Assembly: GCF_014207745.1 (NCBI RefSeq)
Contig: NZ_JACHJB010000002.1
Span: 2,108,001-2,172,000, forward strand
DNA from: Nonomuraea muscovyensis
GTDB taxonomy: Bacteria; Actinomycetota; Actinomycetes; Streptosporangiales; Streptosporangiaceae
Direction of reading: 5' to 3'
DNA: 64,000 nt
In this document: positions 26,907 to 34,546 of the stretch, one piece after another
How positions within the stretch are numbered: the first letter of the stretch is position 1
Layout: each line of letters opens with the position of its first letter
The notes under the pieces: model-generated
The model's input: only the letters and a program-made list of their open reading frames with translations
What the model was told of the DNA's origin: nothing
The model's database searches: none
Position numbers and translations under genes: made by a program

Positions 26907-28973
26907 TCAGCCCTCCTCTCCGGTGCCGGCGGGGATGGTGCCGGCGGGGGTGACGGCGGCGGGGGTGACGACGGCGAGGACGGCGTCCATGTCGACCGGC
27001 CGGCCCGCCTGGACGAGCAGCTCGGCGACCACGCCGGCGACCGGCGCGGTGACGGTGTGCTCCATCTTCATCGCCTCCACGATGAGCAGCGGCTGTCCCT
27101 CGTCCACCCGGTCGCCCGCCTGGGCCTTGACCACGAGGACGGTGCCGGGCATGGGGCTGCGCACCACGCCGTCGCCCGCCCCGGCCGCGCCGGGCCGATC
27201 GCCCGGGTCGCCGATGAGGTGGCGGGTGACGGCCCAGGCCGCACCGTCCCTGCCGAGCCAGAGCGTGTCGCCGTGACGGACCCGGTCGTACTGCGTGGTG
27301 CGGCCGGCGAGGGTGACGGCCAGGAGGGAGCCGTCCTGCCGGATCCGGGCGGGAACGGGCGGATCCGCCGGTTGGCCGCTGAGCGCCGGGTCCGTGGCCG
27401 ACACGCCGGAGGCGGCGGCGTCCCCGAGGACGCGTACCTCGGCCGTGCGGTGCGGCAGGCCGCGTACCTGGACGGCGTGCACGCCGTCGCGGGTCTCCAG
27501 CCGCCACGTCGTCCATGCCGGCGCCCCGACCCGCCAGCCGTCGGTGACCTCCCACGGGTCGCCGCCCTGGGGCAGCGCGTGGAAGACGAGGGCGGCGGCG
27601 GCCAGTACCTCGCGGGGCACCTGCGTGCCCGGGACGAGGTCGGGCAGGATCCGCTCGACCAGCCCGGTGTCCAGCTCGCCCGCCCGCACCGCCGGGTGGG
27701 CGAGGAGGGCGCGCAGGAACGGGATGTTCGTGGTGACGCCGAGCACGGCGGTGTCGGCGAGGGCCCGGTCGAGGCGGCGCAGCGCCGCCTCCCGGGTGGG
27801 CGCCCAGGCGATCACCTTGGCCAGCATGGGGTCGAACTCGCTGCCCACGACCCCGCCCTCGGCCACCCCGGAGTCGACGCGGACGCCGGGCTCGGCCGTG
27901 GCCGCGCCGGCCGGCTCGCGCAGCGCGAGGATCCGGCCGCCTGTCGGCAGGAATCCGCGGGCCGGGTCCTCGGCGTAGACGCGCGCCTCCGCCGCGTGCC
28001 CGGTCAGCCGCACGTCGTCCTGGGCGAACGGCAGCGGCTCGCCCGCCGCGACCCGGAGCTGCAGCTCCACCAGGTCGAGGCCGGTGACGAGCTCGGTGAC
28101 CGGATGCTCCACCTGCAGGCGGGTGTTCATCTCCATGAAGTGGTGGGCGCCGGTCGTGCCGTCGACGATGAACTCGACCGTGCCCGCCCCCGTGTAGCCG
28201 ACGGCGCGGGCCGCCTCCACCGCCGCGGCGCCCATCCGGGCGCGTGTCTCCTCGGTCACGAACGGCGATGGGGCCTCCTCGACGATCTTCTGGTGCCGTC
28301 GTTGCAGGCTGCACTCGCGTTCGCCGAGGTGGACGGCGTTGCCGTGGGCGTCGGCCAGCACCTGGATCTCGATGTGCCGGGGGTCGGCGACGTAGCGCTC
28401 GATGAGCAGCGTGCCGTCGCCGAACGCGGCCAGGGCCGTGCGGCGGGCCGACTCCAGCGCCGCGGGCAGCTCGGCGGCTGCGCGGACCAGCACCATCCCC
28501 TTGCCGCCGCCTCCCGCCGAGGGCTTGATCAGGGCGGGGAAGTCGGTCCACGACGCGAGGGAGTCGCCGGGCTCGGCGCCGCCGGGCACGACCGGGACGC
28601 CGGCGGCCGACACGGTGGCCTTGGCGCGGATCTTGTCGCCCATCGCCTCGATCGCCTCGGGCGGCGGGCCGACGAACACCAGCCCGGCCTCGGCGCAGCG
28701 GCGGGCGAACGCCGCGTTCTCGGCGAGGAACCCGTAGCCGGGGTGGACGGCCTGCGCTTCGGCGGCGTGGGCTGCCGCCACGATCGCCTCGATGTCCAGA
28801 TATTTCGGGATCTGGAGGGACAGGTCGGCGTCGCGGACGTGCCGCGCGTCGGCGTCGGCGGCCGTGTGCACGGCCACCGCGGTGATGCCGAGCCGGCGCA
28901 GGGTGCGGATGATCCGGACGGCGATCTCGCCCCGGTTGGCGACGAGCACGGTGTCGAACATCGAAGGAGCCAT
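26907..28973 (-). CDS. Biotin-containing acyl-CoA carboxylase alpha subunit (methylcrotonyl-CoA type)
   Basis: 688 residues from ATG 28973, eight bases after the beta-subunit stop. A longer frame into the previous gene is spurious. Order: biotin carboxylase N-domain FDTVLVANRGEIAVRIIRTL, ATP-grasp with KPSAGGGGKGM and the RDCSLQRRHQK-like ECSLQRRHQKIVEEAPSP block, then MEMNTRLQVEHPVTELVTG with active-site Arg, a BT-type linker about 460-600, and a C-terminal biotinyl domain with EAMKMEHTV, the biotinylated Lys lying between the two Met. It carboxylates biotin using ATP and bicarbonate. Partnered with the beta subunit immediately upstream; the HMG-CoA lyase neighbour argues for 3-methylcrotonyl-CoA rather than propionyl-CoA. 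Confidence 0.94.
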   Translation of the reverse strand: MAPSMFDTVLVANRGEIAVRIIRTLRRLGITAVAVHTAADADARHVRDADLSLQIPKYLDIEAIVAAAHAAEAQAVHPGYGFLAENAAFARRCAEAGLVFVGPPPEAIEAMGDKIRAKATVSAAGVPVVPGGAEPGDSLASWTDFPALIKPSAGGGGKGMVLVRAAAELPAALESARRTALAAFGDGTLLIERYVADPRHIEIQVLADAHGNAVHLGERECSLQRRHQKIVEEAPSPFVTEETRARMGAAAVEAARAVGYTGAGTVEFIVDGTTGAHHFMEMNTRLQVEHPVTELVTGLDLVELQLRVAAGEPLPFAQDDVRLTGHAAEARVYAEDPARGFLPTGGRILALREPAGAATAEPGVRVDSGVAEGGVVGSEFDPMLAKVIAWAPTREAALRRLDRALADTAVLGVTTNIPFLRALLAHPAVRAGELDTGLVERILPDLVPGTQVPREVLAAAALVFHALPQGGDPWEVTDGWRVGAPAWTTWRLETRDGVHAVQVRGLPHRTAEVRVLGDAAASGVSATDPALSGQPADPPVPARIRQDGSLLAVTLAGRTTQYDRVRHGDTLWLGRDGAAWAVTRHLIGDPGDRPGAAGAGDGVVRSPMPGTVLVVKAQAGDRVDEGQPLLIVEAMKMEHTVTAPVAGVVAELLVQAGRPVDMDAVLAVVTPAAVTPAGTIPAGTGEEG

Positions 28974-28980
28974 GATCGCG

Positions 28981-30549
28981 TCACATCCGGAAAACGCCGT
29001 AGCGGACAGGCGGGAGCGGGGCGTTGGCCGCCGCGGAGAGGGCCAGGCCGAGGACGGTGCGGGTGTCGAGGGGGTCGATGACGCCGTCGTCCCAGAGCCG
29101 GGCGGTGGAGTAGTAGGGGTTGCCCTGGCGCTCGTACTGGGCGCGGATCGCGTCGGCGTCCGCGTCACCGACCGTGGTGAGCACGTTGGCCGCCTGCTCG
29201 CCGCCCATGACCGAGATGCGGGCGTTCGGCCACATCCACAGGAACCGGGGTGCGTACGCCCGCCCGGCCATGGCGTAGTTGCCCGCGCCGAACGACCCGC
29301 CGATGACCACGGTGAACTTGGGCACCCTGGCGCAGGAGACCGCCGTGACCATCTTGGCGCCGTGCTTGGCGATGCCGCCCGCCTCGTACGCCTTGCCGAC
29401 CATGAAACCGCTGATGTTCTGCAGGAACACCAGCGGGATGCCCCGCTGGTCGCACAGCTCGATGAAGTGGGCCCCCTTCATCGCCGACTCACTGAACAGG
29501 ATGCCGTTGTTGGCGACGACGCCGACCGGGTGGCCGTGCAGGTGGGCGAAGCCGGTGACGAGCGTCGGACCGTACTCGGCCTTGAACTCCAGGAACCGCG
29601 AGCCGTCCACGAGCCGGGCGATCACCTCGCGCACGTCGTACGGCAGGCGGGTGTCGGCGGGGACGATGCCGTAGAGGTCGCGCGGGTCGTGGCGCGGCTC
29701 CTCGGGCGCGGCCGTCTCCCACGGCCGCGGGGGGCGCGGCGCGAGGGTGGAGACGATGTCGCGGACGATGGCCAGCGCGTGCGCGTCGTCCTCGGCCAGG
29801 TGGTCGGTGACGCCGCTGACCCGGGCGTGCAGGTCGCCGCCGCCGAGCTCCTCGGCCGTGACCTCCTCGCCGGTGGCGGCCTTCACCAGCGGCGGACCGC
29901 CGAGGAAGATGGTGCCCTGGCCGCGCACGATGACGGCCTCGTCGCTCATGGCGGGCACGTACGCGCCGCCGGCCGTGCACGAGCCGAGGACGGCGGCGAT
30001 CTGCGGGATGCCGGCCGCGCTCATCGTGGCCTGGTTGTAGAAGATGCGGCCGAAGTGGTCGCGGTCCGGGAACACCTCGTCCTGCCTGGGCAGGAACGCG
30101 CCGCCGGAGTCGACGAGGTAGACGCACGGCAGGTGGTTGTGCAGCGCCACCTCCTGTGCGCGCAGGTGCTTCTTGACGGTGACCGGGTAGTAGGTGCCGC
30201 CCTTGACGGTGGCGTCGTTGGCCACGATCACGCACTCGCGCCCGGAGACCCGGCCGACCCCGGTGATGATCCCGGCGGCGGGCGCCTGGTCGTCGTAGAG
30301 GCCGTTCGCGGCCAGCGGCGACAGCTCCAGGAAGCGCGAGCCAGGGTCGAGCAGGCCGTCCACCCGGTCGCGCGGCAGCAGCTTGCCGCGCTCGACGTGG
30401 CGGCGGCGCGACCGCTCGGGGCCGCCGAGGGCGGCCGCGGCGAGCCGGTCGAGCAGCTCGGCGACGAGGCGCTCGTTGTGCTCGGCGTTGCGCTTGAAGG
30501 TCTCGCCGCCGGGGTCGGCGGACGACTTCAGCACGGGCCAGTCGCTCAT
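28981..30549 (-). CDS. Acyl-CoA carboxylase beta subunit (methylcrotonyl-CoA type)
   Basis: 522 residues. The carboxyltransferase double crotonase fold is recognisable: ECVIVANDATVKGGTYYPVT, CVYLVDSGGAFLPRQDEVFP, the oxyanion-hole glycines in SCTAGGAYVPAMSDE, and the C-terminal GSFGAGNYAMAGRAYAPRF then ISVMGGEQAANVL. The DSGGAFLP stretch and MGGEQAA are those of methylcrotonyl-CoA carboxylase beta (AccD1/LiuB) rather than of propionyl carboxylase. It is the first gene of the operon running to 24851, with no internal gap over 10 bases. A TetR gene diverges from it across 65 bases that include a palindrome-like operator. Confidence 0.94.
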   Translation of the reverse strand: MSDWPVLKSSADPGGETFKRNAEHNERLVAELLDRLAAAALGGPERSRRRHVERGKLLPRDRVDGLLDPGSRFLELSPLAANGLYDDQAPAAGIITGVGRVSGRECVIVANDATVKGGTYYPVTVKKHLRAQEVALHNHLPCVYLVDSGGAFLPRQDEVFPDRDHFGRIFYNQATMSAAGIPQIAAVLGSCTAGGAYVPAMSDEAVIVRGQGTIFLGGPPLVKAATGEEVTAEELGGGDLHARVSGVTDHLAEDDAHALAIVRDIVSTLAPRPPRPWETAAPEEPRHDPRDLYGIVPADTRLPYDVREVIARLVDGSRFLEFKAEYGPTLVTGFAHLHGHPVGVVANNGILFSESAMKGAHFIELCDQRGIPLVFLQNISGFMVGKAYEAGGIAKHGAKMVTAVSCARVPKFTVVIGGSFGAGNYAMAGRAYAPRFLWMWPNARISVMGGEQAANVLTTVGDADADAIRAQYERQGNPYYSTARLWDDGVIDPLDTRTVLGLALSAAANAPLPPVRYGVFRM

Positions 30550-30575
30550 GACTCCCCTCTCACCATGCGGACGAT

Positions 30576-30591
30576 GTTAGTCATCATTAAC
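30576..30591. promoter_or_regulatory. Putative TetR operator between carboxylase operon and tetR
   Basis: The sequence GTTAGTCATCATTAAC has matching ends (GTTA...TAAC) and lies in the 65-bp divergent region. A second site of the same form, GTTAGTN5TTAAC when read on the other strand, follows the tetR gene at 31244-31259. It overlaps the region where a -35 for tetR would fall (TACCAT at 30601 as a -10 candidate). Confidence 0.5.
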
Positions 30592-30614
30592 GTAACCGTC
30601 TACCATGTGAGACC

Positions 30615-31211
30615 GTGACGACTGCCCGGACCCCTACCCGCAACCGCGGCAACAGGCGCGGGGAGATCCTCGCCGCCGCCGCGACGCTGTTCGCCGCCCG
30701 CGGCTTCCACGGTGTCTCGATCGAGGACATCGGGGCCGCCGTCGGCGTCTCCGGGCCGGCGCTCTACCGGCACTTCAGCGGCAAGGAGGCGCTGCTGGCC
30801 GAGATGCTGCTCGACGTCAGCTCCCGGCTGCGCGAGTCCGCCGTGGCCGTCGTCACCCCCCAGCCGGGCCCCGAGGAGGCGTTGGACGCGCTGCTCGACG
30901 TCCAGATCACCTTCGCCCTGGACCAGCCGGCGCTGATCACCGTGCACGACCGGGAGCTGGGCAACGTGCCGGAGCCGCAGCGGCGGCAGATCAGGCGGCT
31001 GCAGCGGCTCTACGTCGAGGAATGGGTGACCGTGCTGGCCGAGCTGCATCCGGCCTGCCCGCCGCCCCGGCTGCGGGCGGCGACGCACGCGGTGTTCGGG
31101 CTGCTCAACTCGACGCCGCACAGCGCGGGCGAGCTGTCACCGCAGGCGATGCGCCCGCTGCTGCACGCCATGGCGCGGGCCGCGATCGCCGCCTCGGCCG
31201 CCTCCGGCTGA
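30615..31211 (+). CDS. TetR-family transcriptional regulator
   Basis: 198 residues from GTG 30615. The N-terminal HTH reads RRGEILAAAATLFAARGFHG, SIEDIGAAVGVSGPALYRHF and SGKEALLAEML, fully typical of TetR repressors. The C-terminal ligand domain (about 70-198) begins LRESAVAVVTPQPGPEEALD and matches the type found in regulators beside acyl-CoA metabolism genes (Rv2506-like locus next to accA1-accD1 in mycobacteria). Divergent orientation and the operator pair indicate control of the leucine-degradation operon and of itself, with an acyl-CoA as a likely ligand; that ligand is inference. TACCAT lies nine bases ahead of the GTG, suggesting a leaderless message. Confidence 0.9.
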   Translation: MTTARTPTRNRGNRRGEILAAAATLFAARGFHGVSIEDIGAAVGVSGPALYRHFSGKEALLAEMLLDVSSRLRESAVAVVTPQPGPEEALDALLDVQITFALDQPALITVHDRELGNVPEPQRRQIRRLQRLYVEEWVTVLAELHPACPPPRLRAATHAVFGLLNSTPHSAGELSPQAMRPLLHAMARAAIAASAASG

Positions 31212-31243
31212 CGGCGGGCGCCGGACCGCCCGGCTTCCCCCCG

Positions 31244-31259
31244 GTTAACGTCCACTAAC
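31244..31259. promoter_or_regulatory. Second GTTAGTN5TTAAC-type site, ahead of padR
   Basis: GTTAACGTCCACTAAC; its reverse complement GTTAGTGGACGTTAAC shares the six plus five outer bases with the 30576-30591 site. It lies after the tetR stop and about 75 bases before padR, so the TetR protein may also act on the PadR-ABC unit. Confidence 0.45.
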
Positions 31260-31286
31260 ACTGATGCCCGGCCTTGCTGCCTCCAT

Positions 31287-31318
31287 TATCTAGATATATC
31301 GTCACACTATCTCGATAG
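31287..31318. promoter_or_regulatory. Putative PadR operator, two palindromes
   Basis: TATCTAGATA (31287-31296, perfect palindrome) and CTATCTCGATAG (31307-31318, CTATC/GATAG arms) are centred 21 bp apart, two helical turns, in an AT-rich island just ahead of the GGAGG of padR. This spacing and position fit autorepression by the PadR protein encoded next. Confidence 0.55.
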
Positions 31319-31333
31319 TTGGAGGCCGACGAG

Positions 31334-31840
31334 ATGCACGATCCCCACGGCCACGGCGCTCCCCCGGCGCCCCCTCCCGGAGCGGAGGGCCAGGCCCCCC
31401 GGGTGCGGCGGGGCGACGTGCGGTCCGCGCTGCTGAGCCTGCTCGCCGAGGGGCCCGCGAACGGCTACCGGATGATCCAGGAGGTCGACGTCCGCAGCCG
31501 CGGCGTGTGGCGGCCCAGCCCCGGCTCGGTCTACCCCGCGCTCCAGCAGCTCGAGGACGAGGGTCTGGTCACGGGTGACGAGTCGGGCGGCAGCCGTACG
31601 TACCGGCTCACCGAACAGGGCCGGGAGCACGCCGCCCGGCACCGCGGCGACCCCGCCCCGTGGGACGAGGTGGCCCGCACCATCCCCGAGGACCGGCACG
31701 AGTTGCGGCAGCTGTGGGGCCAGCTCGGCGAGGCGTTCGTGCTGCTGACCCACACGGCCAACGACCGGCAGGTCGCCGAGGCCAAACGACTGCTGCGCGA
31801 GACGCGCAGGTCGTTCTTCCACATCCTGGCGGAGGACTGA
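31334..31840 (+). CDS. PadR-family transcriptional regulator
   Basis: 168 residues from the ATG at 31334, chosen because GGAGG at 31320-31324 is at the right distance; a TTG at 31319 lacks one. After a Pro/Gly/His-rich tail (1-28), the winged helix has RRGDVRSALLSLLAEGPANG, RPSPGSVYPALQQLEDEGLV and SGGSRTYRLTEQGRE, the PadR hallmark. The C-terminal helical part (about 115-168) should dimerise. It is the first gene of a padR-ABC ATPase-permease operon: its TGA touches the ATG of the ATPase. PadR proteins usually repress the exporter they are encoded with until a drug binds. Confidence 0.92.
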   Translation: MHDPHGHGAPPAPPPGAEGQAPRVRRGDVRSALLSLLAEGPANGYRMIQEVDVRSRGVWRPSPGSVYPALQQLEDEGLVTGDESGGSRTYRLTEQGREHAARHRGDPAPWDEVARTIPEDRHELRQLWGQLGEAFVLLTHTANDRQVAEAKRLLRETRRSFFHILAED

Positions 31841-32815
31841 ATGGGTGAACAGGCGGCGGTAACCGTCCGCGACCTGACCAAGACCTACGGCAAGGTCGAT
31901 GCCGTCAAGGGCGTGAGCTTCGAGGTGGCGCCGGGCGAGGTGTTCGGCTTCCTCGGCCCGAACGGCGCCGGCAAGACCACGACGATCGGGATGCTGTGCA
32001 CGCTGGTGGAGCCCACCGGTGGCAGCGCGACGGTCGCCGGCCACGACGTGGTGACCCGGCGCGACGAGGTGCGCCGCAACATCGGGCTGGTGTTCCAGGA
32101 CCCGACGCTTGACGGCTACCTGAGCGCCGAGCAGAACCTCCGCTTCCACGCCGAGCTGTATGGCGTGCCCAGGAGCGTGATGGGCGAGCGCATCAGGTGG
32201 GTGATGGAGATGGTCGCGCTCTGGGACCGCAAGGACGCCAAGGTCATGACGTTCTCCGGCGGCATGAAGCGGCGGCTGGAGATCGCCCGGGGCCTGCTGC
32301 ACTCCCCCAGGGTGCTCTTCCTCGACGAGCCGACCGTCGGCCTCGACCCGCAGACACGCGCGGCCATCTGGGGCTACATCAACGAGCTGCGGCGCACCGA
32401 GGACATCACGATCTTCATGACGACCCACTACATGGACGAGGCCGAGTACTGCGACCGGATCGCGATCATCGACCACGGCGAGATCGTCGTGATCGACTCG
32501 CCGGAGGAGCTGAAGGCCGGCGTCGGGGAGGACCGCGTGCAGATCCACACCGGTGACGACACCGCGGCGATCGAGGCGCTGCGGGACAGGTTCGGGATCG
32601 AGGCGGCGGTGCGGGAGGGCGCGGTGACGTTCGCCGTGGCGTCCGGCGAGCGGTTCGTGCCGCGGCTGTTCGCCGAGCTGGGCATGCCGATCACCTCGGT
32701 GAGCGTGTCGCGGCCCTCGCTCGACGACGTGTTCATGGCCCACACCGGTTCCACGATCCGCGACGCCGAGTCCGGCGACGGCATGGCGTGGATGCGCACG
32801 ATGGCGAGGAGGTAG
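31841..32815 (+). CDS. ABC exporter ATP-binding protein, DrrA-like
   Basis: 324 residues starting directly after the padR stop (TGAATG). Walker A GFLGPNGAGKTTTIGMLCTL (about 37-56), Q-loop GLVFQDPTLDGYLSA, signature TFSGGMKRRLEIARGL (about 137-152), Walker B VLFLDEPTVGLDPQTR (about 158-173) and the switch His in MTTHYMDEAEYCDRIAI are all present, so the subunit should be active. The C-terminal extension (about 225-324) is that of the daunorubicin-resistance (DrrA/CcmA) group. It powers the permease encoded three bases downstream. The substrate is unknown, likely a lipophilic compound. Confidence 0.94.
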   Translation: MGEQAAVTVRDLTKTYGKVDAVKGVSFEVAPGEVFGFLGPNGAGKTTTIGMLCTLVEPTGGSATVAGHDVVTRRDEVRRNIGLVFQDPTLDGYLSAEQNLRFHAELYGVPRSVMGERIRWVMEMVALWDRKDAKVMTFSGGMKRRLEIARGLLHSPRVLFLDEPTVGLDPQTRAAIWGYINELRRTEDITIFMTTHYMDEAEYCDRIAIIDHGEIVVIDSPEELKAGVGEDRVQIHTGDDTAAIEALRDRFGIEAAVREGAVTFAVASGERFVPRLFAELGMPITSVSVSRPSLDDVFMAHTGSTIRDAESGDGMAWMRTMARR

Positions 32816-32817
32816 CG

Positions 32818-33756
32818 ATGGCGGAACGGACCGACGGCACGGGCGCGGCCACCACGGAGGCGACCGCGGCAGCGGCCACGGGTGCGGCCATGGGTGCGGC
32901 CCCTGGGCCGCGGCCGGTCGGGGTGCGGGTGGCGGCGCGCGGCCCGGCGCACGACCTCCGGGCGGTCAAGGTGGTGCTGCACCGGGAGATGCTGCGCTTC
33001 GTCAACGACCGCACGCGCATGGCCTCCATGCTGCTGCAGCCGGTGCTCTGGCTGTTCGTCATGGGGACCGGGCTGGGCTCGCTCGTGAAGAACTCGATCC
33101 CCGGCGTCGACTTCCGGACCTTCATGTACCCGGGGATGATCTCCATGACGGTGATCATGACGGGCATGTTCTCGGCCGGCTCGATCGTGTGGGACCGCGA
33201 GTTCGGATTCCTGCGCGAGATGCTGGTCGCGCCGGTCTCGCGCGGGGCCATCGTGGTGGGCAAGTGCCTCGGCGGCGCGCTGGTCGCCACCGGGCAGGGC
33301 GTCGTCATCCTGGCCATGGCGGGACTGGTGGGCGTGCCGTACGCGCCGTCGCTGATGCTGACGCTGCTGGCCGAGATGTTCCTGGCCGCCTTCACGATCA
33401 CCGCCTTCGGCGTGACGCTGGCCGCCCGGATGCGGAACATGCAGACGTTCTTCGGGCTGATGCAGATGGCGATCATGCCGATGATGTTCTTGTCAGGGGC
33501 GATGTTCCCGCTGGCCGGGCTGCCGTCGTGGCTGCACCTCCTGACCGTGGTGAACCCGATGACGTACGCCGTGGACCCGATGCGGCAGGCGGTGTTCGCC
33601 CACCTGGACGTCGCGCCGCAGGCCGAGGCGGTGCTCAACCCGGGGGTCCGGTGGGGCTCCTTCGAGGTGCCGGTGGCCCTGGAGGCGGGCCTGGTGGCGG
33701 CGCTCGGGGCGGTGCTGCTGGGGGTCGCGATCGCACAGTTCAAGCGGGCGGACTGA
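32818..33756 (+). CDS. ABC-2 type permease, DrrB-like
   Basis: 312 residues from ATG 32818, preceded by GAGGAGG at the end of the ATPase gene. An Ala/Thr-rich cytoplasmic tail (about 1-45) precedes six hydrophobic segments: near LQPVLWLFVMGTGLG, FMYPGMISMTVIMTGMFSAG, VATGQGVVILAMAGLVGVPY, LLAEMFLAAFTITAFGVTL, MAIMPMMFLSGAMFPLAGLP and a final LVAALGAVLLGVAIA. The VWDREFGFLREMLVAPVSR coupling segment is the ABC-2 signature. It forms the membrane channel of the exporter with the preceding ATPase. Confidence 0.92.
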   Translation: MAERTDGTGAATTEATAAAATGAAMGAAPGPRPVGVRVAARGPAHDLRAVKVVLHREMLRFVNDRTRMASMLLQPVLWLFVMGTGLGSLVKNSIPGVDFRTFMYPGMISMTVIMTGMFSAGSIVWDREFGFLREMLVAPVSRGAIVVGKCLGGALVATGQGVVILAMAGLVGVPYAPSLMLTLLAEMFLAAFTITAFGVTLAARMRNMQTFFGLMQMAIMPMMFLSGAMFPLAGLPSWLHLLTVVNPMTYAVDPMRQAVFAHLDVAPQAEAVLNPGVRWGSFEVPVALEAGLVAALGAVLLGVAIAQFKRAD

Positions 33757-33761
33757 CAGGG

Positions 33762-33786
33762 GCACACATTTTCGAACTCGGTGTGC
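33762..33786. promoter_or_regulatory. Spaced inverted repeat downstream of the ABC operon
   Basis: GCACAC and GTGTGC are separated by 13 bases of lower GC content (ATTTTCGAACTCG). It could be an operator or part of the promoter for the heptad-repeat gene at 33855, whose own GAAAGGAACG ribosome site is clear. No known factor is matched. Confidence 0.25.
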
Positions 33787-33854
33787 GACGAGGTGACTAC
33801 GTGCTGTAGTTTTCTCTTGCTGCAGGCGTACATCCCCCCTGAAAGGAACGCCCA

Positions 33855-34493
33855 ATGCTTGACCTCGAAGCGGAAGTCATCGACCTGAAGACTCGGGTCG
33901 CGGCTCTCGAGACGAATAGCCTGAGTGGCATGCCTGGCATCACCGTCGCCGAACGGTTCACCTCTCTGCACGACCGCGTCGACACCGTGGGGAGGAACAT
34001 CACCGACCGGCTCGACCGGCGCTTCACCATGCTGGACGGCCGGATCACCGACACGCGTGCCGAGATGACACGCGGCTTCCAGCGGATCGACGGCCGGTTC
34101 GAGAAGGTGGAGCACCGGCTCGTCCAGATGGACGGCCGGTTCGAGAAGGTGGAGCACCGCCTCGACCAGATGGACGCCCGGTTCGAGAAGGTCGAACAGC
34201 GCCTCGACCAGATGGACGCCCGGTTCGAGAAGATAGAGCAGCGCCTCGACCGGATCGACGCGCGGTTCGAACAGATCGACACACGGTTCGAGCAGATCGA
34301 CGCGCAGTTCGAGCGGATCGACACACGGTTCGCGCAGATCGACGCGCAGTTCGAGCGGATCGACGCGCGGTTCGAGAAGGTCGAGGGTGACATCGCCGGG
34401 CTCAAGAGCGACGTCGCCGATCTCAAGACCGGGATGAGCGACATCAAGTCCATGCTCATCAGCCTGGGAGCCAAGGTGCCCGCGCAGGCCTGA
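33855..34493 (+). CDS. Heptad-repeat coiled-coil protein of unknown function
   Basis: 212 residues. An N-terminal short coiled coil (LDLEAEVIDLKTRVAALET) is followed by a region about 35-70 and then by a near-perfect heptad array, about residues 73-180, built from RFEKVEH, RLDQMDA, RFEQIDT and QFERIDA-type units. Hydrophobic residues recur every seven positions, and charges alternate, so it should form a long parallel coiled coil. The end (DVADLKTGMSDIKSMLISLG) is another helix. No signal or membrane segment. Expressed alone: promoter gap before, perfect terminator after. Similar short proteins are annotated only as hypothetical; a scaffold role is possible but unproven. Confidence 0.82.
   Translation: MLDLEAEVIDLKTRVAALETNSLSGMPGITVAERFTSLHDRVDTVGRNITDRLDRRFTMLDGRITDTRAEMTRGFQRIDGRFEKVEHRLVQMDGRFEKVEHRLDQMDARFEKVEQRLDQMDARFEKIEQRLDRIDARFEQIDTRFEQIDAQFERIDTRFAQIDAQFERIDARFEKVEGDIAGLKSDVADLKTGMSDIKSMLISLGAKVPAQA
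34075..34390 (+). repeat. 21-bp heptad-coding repeats
   Basis: DNA units around cggttcgagaaggtggagcac, cggttcgagcagatcgacgcg and similar 21-mers recur about fifteen times, matching the heptads of the coiled-coil protein. Unit-to-unit identity is highest in the first half (gacgcccggttcgagaag repeated), so expansion by unequal crossing-over is likely. Confidence 0.7.
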
Positions 34494-34499
34494 CGCGTG

Positions 34500-34532
34500 A
34501 CAGAGGCCCGGGACGCCGTCCCGGGCCTCTGT
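34500..34532. terminator. Perfect bidirectional terminator hairpin
   Basis: Arms ACAGAGGCCCGGGAC and GTCCCGGGCCTCTGT pair perfectly over 15 bp around a GCC loop. It separates the heptad-repeat gene from the convergent secreted-protein gene. Confidence 0.9.
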
Positions 34533-34546
34533 GCTGTGCGGGGTGG

